This document shows, piece after piece, positions 31,566 through 39,931 of a stretch of 39,931 bases of DNA (within the stretch, counting starts at the first letter, position 1; each line of letters opens with the position of its first letter). Source of the stretch: FEN-1297 sp964498065 (GTDB lineage: Bacteria > Bacteroidota > Ignavibacteria > Ignavibacteriales > Ignavibacteriaceae); the NCBI GenBank assembly GCA_964498065.1, contig CAZCFZ010000034.1:1-39931 (forward strand). The letters run 5' to 3'. Both the position numbers and the translations under genes were made by a program. Below the pieces are notes generated by a model. That model did no database searches and had not been told where the DNA came from. It saw nothing but the letters and a program-made list of their open reading frames with translations.

Positions 31566-33203
31566 ATGGGAGCAAATCTTATTGAACGCAGAGACTTCAT
31601 AAAAAAAGTGCTTTGTGGAATAGCACTATTATCGCTTGACTGGCAGACATTACCAAAAGGTTTTAGCAAAAACTTAGATGAGAACGAATACGACGCAATA
31701 ATTATTGGTTCAGGCTTAGGCGGATTAAGTTGTGCCGCGGCTTTTGCACGACAGGGATTTAAGCCGTTGGTAATTGAACAGCATACTAAAGTCGGAGGAT
31801 ATGCAACTACTTTTACACGTCCCGGCGGATTTGTTTTTGATGTATCGCTTCATTCTACAACTGTAGGAGAGAGAAACGGAATTCACAATCTTATCTCCGG
31901 ATTTCCTGAGATAAAAGAAGTTGAATTTGAACCGCACCATAATCTTTATAGAATAATATTTCCGGATTATGATATAAGAGTACCGCAGAAAAATATTAAA
32001 GCATATATAAACAATCTTATTGAATTATTCCCCGAAGAAAAAGCAGGGATAGAAGGAATATTTGAAGATATGGAGGGAATAACAAAAGATATTGGAAAAT
32101 ATTCTGCCGCAGGAGGAAAAATTAATATGAACACCTTCGCACAGGATTTTCCGTACATACTAAAAGCATACAACCGAACCTGGGGAAATCTTGTTGATGC
32201 AAGAATAACAAATCCGAAACTTAAAGCTATTGTTTCTTCGTTATGGGGATATTACGGACTGCCGCCGTCAAAGCTTTCACCTTATTATTATGCTATGCCG
32301 ACTTTCAGTTATTTAAAGGAAGGCGGATATTATCCGAGAGGAAAATCGCAGAAAATAAGCGATGCCTTTGAAAAGTTTATTGAAGGACACGGCGGTAAAG
32401 TAATTACCGGAAGCAGGGTTGAAAAAATACTTACAAAAGAAAACACGGCTTACGGTGTTGTAACCGCAGATGGGAAAAAGTATACTGCAAAGGTTGTGGT
32501 TTCCAATGCAAATACATTTGATACTTTTGACAAAATGCCGGATGATAGAAGTGCAATGAAAGAATACCTGGCAAAGATGGAAAAGCTGAGCGTAAGTCTT
32601 TCATGTTTCCAGGTTTTCCTCGGGCTTAAAAAAGACCTGGTTAAAGAAACCGGAATTACAGATACCGAAATATTTTATAATCCCGGTTATGATGACGATG
32701 CCGGTTATGAATTAATGAAAAAAGCAGACCTGGAAAACGGCGGATACGGCTTAATGCTTTACGATAATGTTTACAAAGGATATTCACCCGAAGGAAAGAA
32801 CACACTTAACATTTTAACAATTCAAGGATTTGATCATTGGGAAAAATACACGGATGATTATTTTAAGAATAATAAGAAAGAGTACAATAAAGAAAAAGAA
32901 AGAATGGCTGACATACTGATCGATAAAGTTGAAAGTACGGTCCTTCCCGGGTTGAGAGATGCAATTGAAGTTAAGGAGATAGGTACGCCGTTAACTAACT
33001 TGAGATATACGAGTAATTACAGAGGAGCTATTTACGGATTCGATCAAACGGTAGACAACTCAGGCAGTACAAGATTAGATCATTCGACGCCAATAAAAAA
33101 TCTTTATTTGTCCGGTGCATGGACAAAACCCGGCCACGGTTACGGCGGCGTTATCTACAGCGGGTTGGAATGTTTCGGCGAGATTATGAAAAACTGGGGA
33201 TGA
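31566..33203 (+). CDS. FAD-dependent oxidoreductase, phytoene desaturase/retinol saturase-like, Tat-exported, 545 aa
   Basis: The N-terminus has a twin-arginine export signal (ERRDFIKKVLCGIALLSL, Arg8-Arg9), so the folded, FAD-loaded protein is likely exported. The FAD motif YDAIIIGSGLGGLSCAAAFA (43-61) and VIEQHTKVGGYATTF are those of CrtI/carotenoid saturase-type amine-oxidase-fold enzymes. The end GAWTKPGHGYGGVIYSGLEC is the family's C-terminal FAD-binding part. The reaction is probably saturation or desaturation of a polyene or lipid, but the substrate is unknown. The ribosome site AGAGGGAGA precedes the ATG. A broken second copy of its 3' end lies downstream at 33541-33657. Confidence 0.88.
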   Translation: MGANLIERRDFIKKVLCGIALLSLDWQTLPKGFSKNLDENEYDAIIIGSGLGGLSCAAAFARQGFKPLVIEQHTKVGGYATTFTRPGGFVFDVSLHSTTVGERNGIHNLISGFPEIKEVEFEPHHNLYRIIFPDYDIRVPQKNIKAYINNLIELFPEEKAGIEGIFEDMEGITKDIGKYSAAGGKINMNTFAQDFPYILKAYNRTWGNLVDARITNPKLKAIVSSLWGYYGLPPSKLSPYYYAMPTFSYLKEGGYYPRGKSQKISDAFEKFIEGHGGKVITGSRVEKILTKENTAYGVVTADGKKYTAKVVVSNANTFDTFDKMPDDRSAMKEYLAKMEKLSVSLSCFQVFLGLKKDLVKETGITDTEIFYNPGYDDDAGYELMKKADLENGGYGLMLYDNVYKGYSPEGKNTLNILTIQGFDHWEKYTDDYFKNNKKEYNKEKERMADILIDKVESTVLPGLRDAIEVKEIGTPLTNLRYTSNYRGAIYGFDQTVDNSGSTRLDHSTPIKNLYLSGAWTKPGHGYGGVIYSGLECFGEIMKNWG

Positions 33204-33540
33204 GATAATTGGTCATGAACCCACTCTCCGTCTTCGTCCGGCAACTGCCGGACTACGCCGGACAGGCTTGCCCCTCCAAAGGAGGGGACAATACGCTTCT
33301 GGGAAATGATAACAAGACCTAATAAGTAAGGCAAAATATAATTCTTCTTAACCGAATGTCCTTTGTTTTTAAATGCAGTTATATTGACATATAAAAAGAT
33401 AAAAACTGATATTAGATTGATATGAATGAAAATATAAGTCTCCTCCTAGGAGGAGATTTAGAGGTGGGTAAAAAAATTTAAACACCCTTCTTCTCCAAAT
33501 TCATCAATCATGAATTAAAAAAACAGCCAGCCAGTTATCT

Positions 33541-33657
33541 TGATTTAGAAAGTATTTGCAATGTCAGATGCGCGTGCTAAGCTCGGCCGTGGTTACGCCG
33601 GCGTTTTCTGCAGCAGCTTTGAAAATTAGATGTAATTATGAAAAACTGGGGATAAGA
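33541..33657 (+). pseudogene. Broken duplicate of the 3' end of the oxidoreductase gene
   Basis: GGCCGTGGTTACGCCGGCGT (33583-33602) matches GGCCACGGTTACGGCGGCGT in the intact gene (33131-33150). ATTATGAAAAACTGGGGAT is identical to the intact gene's end at 33182-33200. Between these the alignment continues with substitutions and stops. The copy is not translatable and shows that a second gene of this kind, or a duplicated tail, once stood here. Confidence 0.65.
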
Positions 33658-33677
33658 TTAACTGCTGTCAGCATATA

Positions 33678-33752
33678 ATTAACCAATGGCTGAGAACTCC
33701 GTCTGCCTTCTTTGACGAGGTGGGAGTCCGCGGACTTTGAACAGATTTATCC
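33678..33752 (+). repeat. Dispersed spacer repeat, copy 2
   Basis: Longer relative of 31300-31355 with the same order ATTAACCAATGG, ACTCCGTC, GAGTCCGCGGACT, GATTTATCC. It follows the broken oxidoreductase fragment just as copy 1 precedes the intact gene, so the repeats may have helped the duplication. Confidence 0.5.
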
Positions 33753-33844
33753 CAATTTTCCTTATCCTTTTACTTCATTCTTAATAATTAATATTGTATT
33801 TTATTTCCGGGATTAAACCAATGGGAAACTAAATCCACTTTAAA

Positions 33845-36800
33845 TTGACGAACCGTATTAAATATCATCACTTTGCTCAATTTACCGTAATTATGCTTCT
33901 TTCTGTTTTACTGAATTGGGGGAACATAACATTCTTACAAGCACAAAAAACTGTATTTGAGCATATCTCCCTAAAACAGGGACTTTCACAATCCACTGTA
34001 AATTGTATTCTGCAAGACCAACAAGGATTTATCTGGTTCGGTACATTTGATGGTCTGGATAAATATGATGGATATAATATTACTGTTTATAAAAATATTC
34101 CCGGTGATTCAACAAGCCTGAGCCATAACTGGGTTTATTCGCTTTGTGAGGATAGTTCCGGAACATTATGGGTAGGTACTCTTGGAGGAGGACTAGATAA
34201 GTTTGACAGAAAAACTGAACGCTTTACTTGTTTCCAGAATATTCCAGGGGATTCTTCTAGCATTGACAATGATGAAGTCCTGTCACTGTATGAAGACAAT
34301 AAAGGAATACTTTGGATTGGTACAAAAAACGGACTTAACAAAATGGTTAGCAATTCAGATATTGATAGAAAAGACTATTCAGATCATGTCCGTTTCATTC
34401 ATTATGCAAACAATTTTAATGCTGGTAATAATTTGATTAATGCCAATAACATTAATCAAATTTATTATGAAGATAATTCCGGGGGATTATTGATCGCTTC
34501 CAATTATGGTCTTGAAAGATTCGATACAGAAAAAGAAAGTTTCAGGCATTATTTCCCTGATCGATTATTAAAAAATATTTTTGGCAAAATTAACACCATT
34601 TACATAGACCAATTTAATTCGATGTGGGTTGGTACAAATGAAGGACTTTTTAAAATAAATATGGATGATAATCCTCCGAACAAAGATTCTTTACTTACTT
34701 TCATCCGGTACAGACATGATCCTAAAGATCCCAACAGTTTGAGTGATGACAAAATAACATCTATAAAAGTAACTACATCAGCACTTCCGGGAGAAAATGT
34801 GCTGTGGGTTGGAACTGCAGATGGTCTCAACAAAGCAGTTCTTTCGGAAAATAAAAATAATTTAAATGGTGGGAGTAAAAAACTATACTTCCTTCATTAC
34901 CATCACGACACAAATAATCCCAATAGCCTGAGCTCAAACAGTATTACATCAATCTATAAAGATCGTTCCGGTATTTTATGGATCGGAACAGTTGACGGAG
35001 GCGTTAACAAACTTTATCAGAAGAAACAAAAATTTCATGCTTATTTATACAATTCTGATCAACCTAATGGATTGATTACAGACCCAATTAGAACTATCTG
35101 TGAAGATCATACTGGCATGCTCTGGTTTGGTTCATGGCACGGTGGGCTTGTAATGTTCGACCGGCAAAAAAATAAGTTTGTAAGATTCTTAACTAATAAG
35201 AACAATGTCAACAGCATTTCAAGCAACTGGGTAACTTCAATCTTTGAAGATCGTTCAGGCGCGCTTTGGATCGGCGCCGGTGCGCTCGACCGTTTGTACA
35301 GAACAAATGATTCGGGTACGCAAACGCTTCGTTTTAAAAGCATTGTTCCCGATTTTTCAACTTCAATATGTGAAGATAAAAAAGGGAACATCTGGGCTGG
35401 AAGCTGGGGAAATGGTATAATCAAACTTAATCCGCAAACCAACCGATACGCTATATACAAACATGAGCCGGGAAATAAATACAGCCTGAGCAACAATATA
35501 ATAAGAAAAGTTTATGTAGATCGATCAGGGATACTTTGGGTCGGAACAGATGGCGGTGGTCTAAATAAATATGATCCAAAGACAAAACATTTTATTCATT
35601 ACAAATATAACCCGAATGATCCGACCAGTCTGCGTCAGGACCAGGTCAATTCAATTTACGAAGATAGGTCTGACAGACTCTGGGTAGGCACATACGGAGG
35701 CGGTCTTAATCTGCTTGACAGAAAAACCGGACAATTTACAGCTTATACCGAAAATGACGGCCTTCCCAACGACGTTGTCTACGGTATTTTGGAAGATGAT
35801 CACGGTAATCTTTGGGTCAGTACAAACAAAGGTATATCAAAAATTACTATATCTTATGATAACAAGCTTAACAAGGAAATTTTAAAATTTAAAAATTATG
35901 ATGTAACCGACGGACTTCAAAGCAACGAGTTTAGCTATAGTGCTTACTTTAAAAGTCCCAAAACAGGCGAGATGTTTTTCGGCGGCCCTAACGGTTTTAA
36001 CTCATTTTATCCAGACAGTATAAAAAATAATACATACATTCCTCCCATTGTTATTACACAATTGAAATACTACTCATCGGAATCAACAAAGCAAAAACCC
36101 GTAATAATAAAGGGAATATCAGCAGATCGAAATATTGAATTATCTTATAAAGATAATATTCTCGTCTTTCAGTTCGCAGCTCTAAGTTTTAAAGAATCAT
36201 TTAAGAATAAGTATGCTTACAAACTGGAAGGCTTCAATGAAAATTGGATTGACCTTGGTACAAAAAGAGAAGCTACATTTACTAATCTGGATGCGGGTGA
36301 ATATACTTTACGGGTTAGAGGTTCTAACAACGATGGTATATGGAATAAAACAGGAACATCATTAAATATTATTATTACTCCTCCCTGGTGGAATACCTGG
36401 TATGCATATTTATCCTTCGTAATAATTTTACTTTTTATTCTTTACAGCATAAGAAAATATGAACTCGGTAGAATAAAATTAAGAAACCAGCTGAGGATCG
36501 AGCATGTTGAATCTCAAAAAATCAAAGAACTAGATCAATTAAAGTCACGGTTTTTCACAAATATATCACACGAATTCAGAACACCTTTAACTTTAGTAAT
36601 AGGCCAGATAAATAACGTTCTTGGAAAGATTAACGATAATAAAATAGAAGAAAAACTCTTAGTTGCAAGGCGCAACGCCAACAGGCTGCTTACGCTTGTC
36701 AGCCAATTGCTTGATTTATCAAAAATTGAATCCGGCGGAACGAAATTAAAATTGGTAAGAAAAGATGTAATTCCTTTTCTGAAAAACTTATTCTACTCAT

Positions 36801-38098
36801 TTGAAGCAATTGCAGTTGACAAATCCATTAACATTAAATTTGAAAGTGAAAAGAAATCATTCATAATTGATTATGAACCCGATAAGCTTGATAAAATAGT
36901 AACAAACCTTCTCTCAAATGCTTTTAAGTTTACACACGAAAACGGCATAATTTCTTTAACAGTTTCATCCGTTTCGGGAAATGATAAAGAATTCATAAAG
37001 ATAATAATAAGAGACAACGGCATCGGTATTCCTGAAGAAGATCTTCAGAACATATTTGATAGATTCTACCAGGTTGATAATGTTGATAAAAGGGTTTCAG
37101 GAGGAAGCGGTATAGGTCTTGCGCTGGTTAAAGAACTTGTAGATTTACATAGCGGCACAATAAACGTTACAAGCAAACCCGGAGAAACAGTTTTCACTAT
37201 TCAACTCCCCGTTTACCAAAAGAATACGGAAAATAATATTGAAGCAGATGCAATTGAAAATACTAGGGACGAAATAAAGCCGGAAAGAGAGGATTTAATC
37301 GATACGGAATATTTGGAAATTCCGGACGAAAAGGATAATGACGAGATCAAATCCTTAATCCTTGTTGTGGAAGATAATGATGATATTAGGAAATACATAA
37401 AAGATAACCTGAATGAGATTTTTAAAATCGAAGAAGCTGTAGATGGCGAAGAAGGATTTACTAAAGCAAAGGATATAATTCCCGATCTTATTTTAAGCGA
37501 TGTAATGATGCCTAAAGTTGATGGTTTTCAATTCAGTAAAAATATTCGTTCAGATGAAAAGACAAGTCACATCCCGATCATTTTACTTACTGCTAAAGCT
37601 GCAGAGAAAGATAAAATCACCGGACTTGAAACCCGGATAGATGATTACCTTGTTAAGCCTTTTAGCGTAAAGGAGCTTCAGTTAAGAATCAGGAATCTGG
37701 TTGAGATGAGAAAGAAGCTTCGTGAGAAATTCAGTTCGGCAACTATAATTCATCCGAATGAAGTTACTGCAGATTCAGTCGATCAAAAGTTCTTAAAGAA
37801 TGTTTTAGACTTGATAGAAAAATATATGGAAAAAGAATCTTTTAATGTTATGTCTTTAGCAGAACAGGTAAATATGAGTGAAGCACAACTTAACCGTAAA
37901 TTAAATGCTTTAATTGATCAGCCGCCGGGAAAATTGATAAGATCAATGCGTCTGCAGCGGGCTGCAGATCTTCTGAAACAAAACGCCGGAAACATTGCGG
38001 AAATATGTTACCAGGTTGGCTTCTCAGACCAGGCTAATTTCACCAGGAGTTTTAAAAAACAATTTGGGATCTCACCATCACAATACAAAAATCAATAA
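33845..38098 (+). CDS. Hybrid two-component sensor kinase/response regulator with AraC output (HTCS-like), 1417 aa
   Basis: A one-protein signalling system. Order: signal sequence (1-34); two-component-regulator propeller repeats such as LWVGTLGGGLDKFD and LWVGTDGGGLNKYD (about 40-690); a Y_Y_Y domain (about 765-845); one membrane helix (about 852-873). Inside the cell come a HisKA domain with FFTNISHEFRTPL (His909), an ATPase domain with NLLSNAFKFT, DNGIGIPEED and GGSGIGLAL, a receiver with SDVMMP (Asp1219), and a C-terminal AraC HTH (about 1337-1415). In Bacteroidota such proteins sense glycans and switch on nearby genes. The start is TTG at 33845; a later ATG would leave the signal sequence without its basic start. 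Confidence 0.95.
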   Translation: MTNRIKYHHFAQFTVIMLLSVLLNWGNITFLQAQKTVFEHISLKQGLSQSTVNCILQDQQGFIWFGTFDGLDKYDGYNITVYKNIPGDSTSLSHNWVYSLCEDSSGTLWVGTLGGGLDKFDRKTERFTCFQNIPGDSSSIDNDEVLSLYEDNKGILWIGTKNGLNKMVSNSDIDRKDYSDHVRFIHYANNFNAGNNLINANNINQIYYEDNSGGLLIASNYGLERFDTEKESFRHYFPDRLLKNIFGKINTIYIDQFNSMWVGTNEGLFKINMDDNPPNKDSLLTFIRYRHDPKDPNSLSDDKITSIKVTTSALPGENVLWVGTADGLNKAVLSENKNNLNGGSKKLYFLHYHHDTNNPNSLSSNSITSIYKDRSGILWIGTVDGGVNKLYQKKQKFHAYLYNSDQPNGLITDPIRTICEDHTGMLWFGSWHGGLVMFDRQKNKFVRFLTNKNNVNSISSNWVTSIFEDRSGALWIGAGALDRLYRTNDSGTQTLRFKSIVPDFSTSICEDKKGNIWAGSWGNGIIKLNPQTNRYAIYKHEPGNKYSLSNNIIRKVYVDRSGILWVGTDGGGLNKYDPKTKHFIHYKYNPNDPTSLRQDQVNSIYEDRSDRLWVGTYGGGLNLLDRKTGQFTAYTENDGLPNDVVYGILEDDHGNLWVSTNKGISKITISYDNKLNKEILKFKNYDVTDGLQSNEFSYSAYFKSPKTGEMFFGGPNGFNSFYPDSIKNNTYIPPIVITQLKYYSSESTKQKPVIIKGISADRNIELSYKDNILVFQFAALSFKESFKNKYAYKLEGFNENWIDLGTKREATFTNLDAGEYTLRVRGSNNDGIWNKTGTSLNIIITPPWWNTWYAYLSFVIILLFILYSIRKYELGRIKLRNQLRIEHVESQKIKELDQLKSRFFTNISHEFRTPLTLVIGQINNVLGKINDNKIEEKLLVARRNANRLLTLVSQLLDLSKIESGGTKLKLVRKDVIPFLKNLFYSFEAIAVDKSINIKFESEKKSFIIDYEPDKLDKIVTNLLSNAFKFTHENGIISLTVSSVSGNDKEFIKIIIRDNGIGIPEEDLQNIFDRFYQVDNVDKRVSGGSGIGLALVKELVDLHSGTINVTSKPGETVFTIQLPVYQKNTENNIEADAIENTRDEIKPEREDLIDTEYLEIPDEKDNDEIKSLILVVEDNDDIRKYIKDNLNEIFKIEEAVDGEEGFTKAKDIIPDLILSDVMMPKVDGFQFSKNIRSDEKTSHIPIILLTAKAAEKDKITGLETRIDDYLVKPFSVKELQLRIRNLVEMRKKLREKFSSATIIHPNEVTADSVDQKFLKNVLDLIEKYMEKESFNVMSLAEQVNMSEAQLNRKLNALIDQPPGKLIRSMRLQRAADLLKQNAGNIAEICYQVGFSDQANFTRSFKKQFGISPSQYKNQ

Positions 38099-38361
38099 TT
38101 ACTTATTCCCCGCCAGAATCGAAATTCAAATAAGCTCTAGTCTTAAAATTCACTTCAATTATCACATTTTTCTCTTTATGTAATAAAATGACAAAATTCT
38201 GGAAGGAATAGCCAAGAGATGGTTTTTGTTAATTCCTACATTGTACCAGATCAAAAAGTAGTCTATACGGGTTGTTAAAAAATCACACGCTGAGTTCAAA
38301 ACACACGTTCATCTGATAAGAACAATTAAAAAATTATTTTAAAATCATAAAGGAGAATTAA
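38099..38361. other. Intergenic gap before the T9SS gene
   Basis: It holds the leader element at 38205-38237 and the ribosome site (AAAGGAGAA) of the next gene. No gene was seen. Confidence 0.5.
38205..38237 (+). promoter_or_regulatory. Shared leader element, copy 1
   Basis: GGAATAGCCAAGAGATGGTT and TTTGTTAATTCCT run together here. The same 33-34 bases, with two changes and one inserted base, are at 39817-39850. GGAAT at one end and ATTCC at the other are inverted. It lies 125 bases before the ATG of the T9SS gene. Confidence 0.6.
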
Positions 38362-39753
38362 ATGAAACGTTTAATAACCATTTCGCTTCCGTTACTATTC
38401 ATTTCTTTTAGTTTATTTGCCCAGAATAATGTGAAAGATGAAACTTCTTTTTTAATATCAAGAATCGAAAAACTTCAACACATTAAAGACTGGAGGACAG
38501 ATTTACTAAACAAACAGAATTTTTCAAGCACAAATGGGATTTTGCAAGATGCTTCGCAAAAATTTAATAAAACAGTTACAACACAAAATGGTTTTCTTTT
38601 AACAGAAGCCCTTAATCAACAATGGAAAGGATCTGCCTGGACGGACCAATCAAAGGATACATACACTTATGATACAAATCATAACCTTATAACTGACCTG
38701 CTGCAAACAAATTCAGGGTCCGGTCTGGGAAATGATGAAAAGACAACATTTACTTATGACAGTAATAATAATGTTATTGAACAATTTGGCGAGTCCTGGA
38801 TCAATTCTGCCTGGGGAAACAATTATAAAGATATTCTAACATATGACGGCAACAATAATAACATCACAAAAACGACTCAGGGATGGAATGGTTTAACCTG
38901 GGTAAATAGCCTAAGATGGACTTACACTTACAATGGAAATAATTTACTTACCGATATGCTATTGGAACAATGGAATGGATCCGCATGGCAGAATTGGCAA
39001 AAACTTGGCAATTCCTACGATGGTAATAATAATATGCTTGCTGATTCATCGCTAATCTGGAATGGTTCAACCTGGGTAAATAATTTCAAGGAAACCTATA
39101 CCTATAACAATAATTTAATCTCTACTCACACTATTCAGACCTGGCAAAGTTCAATGTGGGTTAATAGTTCCACATGGGATTACACATATGATTCAAACAA
39201 CAATCAAACAGGGTCTATAGGTCAGACCTGGAGTTCAAATACCTGGGTGAATGATTCTAAAAGTACAAATACTTTTGATGCTAATAATTTACAAACCGGC
39301 TGGTTGAATCAAACCTGGGGAGGATCTGCCTGGGTTAATTCAGATCAGGGCACCCAGAGCTATGATGCAAATAATAATTTAATCGAAATAACCGGACAGT
39401 CCTGGAATGGTACCGGATGGGACAACTCTTACAGAATTCAAGACACTTATAGCGCTATTACTGCAGTGGAGACAATATCAAGCTTACCGAAAAGTTATAA
39501 ACTATCAAACAATTATCCGAACCCATTTAATCCTTCAACTACTATAGAATTCAGTATTCCCAAACAATCATTTGTAACTCTTAAAGTTTACGATTTGCTG
39601 GGAAGAGAGGAGGCTTCACTTGTTAATAAAGAGCTACAGGCAGGTTCATATAAGACACAATTTAATGCTTCGAATTTAGCAAGCGGTGTTTATCTCTATC
39701 GATTGAATGCGAACGGATTTGTTCAGATAAAAAAATTGATGCTGATGAAGTAA
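38362..39753 (+). CDS. T9SS-exported protein with about nine YD-like repeats, 463 aa
   Basis: A signal peptide (MKRLITISLPLLFISFSLFA then QN) is followed by a unique stretch to about residue 75. Residues about 75-365 are a tandem array of about 30-residue units with the pattern 'W.GS.WVNS.K.TYTYD.NNN', rich in Trp, Asn and Tyr, resembling YD/RHS-type beta repeats. The last 80 residues (NNYPNPFNPSTTIEFSIPKQ, VYDLLGRE, GVYLYRLNA) form a type IX secretion (Por) sorting domain, so the protein is exported and fixed to or released from the cell surface. The ribosome site AAAGGAGAA precedes the ATG. A ligand-binding or adhesive role is likely; an enzyme motif was not seen. Confidence 0.9.
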   Translation: MKRLITISLPLLFISFSLFAQNNVKDETSFLISRIEKLQHIKDWRTDLLNKQNFSSTNGILQDASQKFNKTVTTQNGFLLTEALNQQWKGSAWTDQSKDTYTYDTNHNLITDLLQTNSGSGLGNDEKTTFTYDSNNNVIEQFGESWINSAWGNNYKDILTYDGNNNNITKTTQGWNGLTWVNSLRWTYTYNGNNLLTDMLLEQWNGSAWQNWQKLGNSYDGNNNMLADSSLIWNGSTWVNNFKETYTYNNNLISTHTIQTWQSSMWVNSSTWDYTYDSNNNQTGSIGQTWSSNTWVNDSKSTNTFDANNLQTGWLNQTWGGSAWVNSDQGTQSYDANNNLIEITGQSWNGTGWDNSYRIQDTYSAITAVETISSLPKSYKLSNNYPNPFNPSTTIEFSIPKQSFVTLKVYDLLGREEASLVNKELQAGSYKTQFNASNLASGVYLYRLNANGFVQIKKLMLMK

Positions 39754-39816
39754 AATAATGTGCAAGAAGGAGTTTATAAAAATCTCGTTATTGCCGGCAA
39801 ATGACAAACTCTTACA

Positions 39817-39850
39817 GGAAATAGCCAGGAGAAGGTTTTTGTTAATTCCT
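39817..39850 (+). promoter_or_regulatory. Shared leader element, copy 2
   Basis: GGAAATAGCCAGGAGAAGGT and TTTTGTTAATTCCT match 38205-38237 almost completely. It lies 56 bases before the next ATG, closer than copy 1 is to its own gene. Confidence 0.6.
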
Positions 39851-39905
39851 CACTATTAAAAGAAATAAACAAAAAAATTATACAAATAATCCTAAGGAGA
39901 TTCAA

Positions 39906-39931
39906 ATGAACATTAAATTATTGCATACACG
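39906..39931 (+). CDS. Start of a further gene, cut by the window edge
   Basis: An ATG with a good ribosome site (AAGGAG at 39893-39898, 7 bases before it) opens MNIKLLHT and runs off the window. The start resembles a signal peptide beginning (Met, polar, Lys, Leu). Because it shares the leader element with the preceding gene, it is probably another exported protein of the same group, but too little is visible to tell. Confidence 0.55.

Larger units (their letters stand above)
33204..33844. other. Repeat-rich intergenic gap
   Basis: It contains hairpins TCCGGC/GCCGGA (33238-33253) and CCCCTCC/GGAGGGG (33271-33288), and a perfect 16-bp palindrome CTCCTCCTAGGAGGAG (33441-33456). It also holds a broken copy of the oxidoreductase 3' end and repeat copy 2. 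The sensor gene's promoter must lie near the right end. Confidence 0.6.

Overview
The window looks like a chromosomal piece from a low-GC member of the Bacteroidota/Ignavibacteriota side of bacteria, most likely Ignavibacteria-like. The main clue is the secreted protein at 38362-39753, which ends in a type IX secretion (Por) sorting domain with the motif YPNPFNPSTTIEFSIP. That asparagine- and proline-rich form is typical of Ignavibacteria and related phyla. A giant one-protein hybrid two-component sensor, the AT-rich spacers and frequent SD-led genes with ATG, GTG or TTG starts fit this. The assignment is an inference from sequence style, not from a marker gene.

Left part (1 to about 13263): an accessory or defence island next to a tRNA-Lys gene. 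On the minus strand lie a YhcG/DUF1016 nuclease-like gene (cut by the window edge) coupled to a type I restriction subunit HsdR, a small unknown gene, and an AT-rich two-gene module (an OGG-like protein of 209 aa and a DUF4365 nuclease-like protein of 519 aa). On the plus strand follow a 62-aa small gene, a DUF488 protein with an unknown partner, a class II Fic protein, a 'mobile mystery protein A/B' pair (HTH regulator plus Fic protein) behind four evenly spaced palindromic operators, a truncated REP-associated transposase (RAYT), and then tRNA-Lys(CTT). Partial copies of the 62-aa gene's 3' end lie between the modules. A damaged copy of the tRNA's 3' half lies 1.8 kb from the intact tRNA in the orientation expected of an integration scar. 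The island therefore looks built by repeated integration and recombination.

Middle part (13264 to about 33203): mostly chromosomal genes. They include a secreted DUF4412-like protein, two tandem STAS proteins, an Ig-like lipoprotein, and a TetR-headed cluster of a B12-type radical SAM enzyme, a metallo-beta-lactamase-fold hydrolase, a second radical SAM enzyme and a MATE exporter. Next come a soluble transhydrogenase (SthA), a DUF819 membrane protein, a decaying GNAT/SRPBCC pair followed by a DinB-like protein, an aldo/keto reductase, a nucleotidyltransferase pair, a second SRPBCC protein, a DUF2914 protein and a Tat-exported phytoene-desaturase-like oxidoreductase.

Right part (33204-39931): a repeat-rich spacer that contains a broken copy of the oxidoreductase's 3' end, then a 1417-aa hybrid sensor kinase/response regulator/AraC protein. 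It is followed by a T9SS-exported repeat protein and the start of another gene. The last two genes share a nearly identical 33-34-bp leader element, which could be a common control site.
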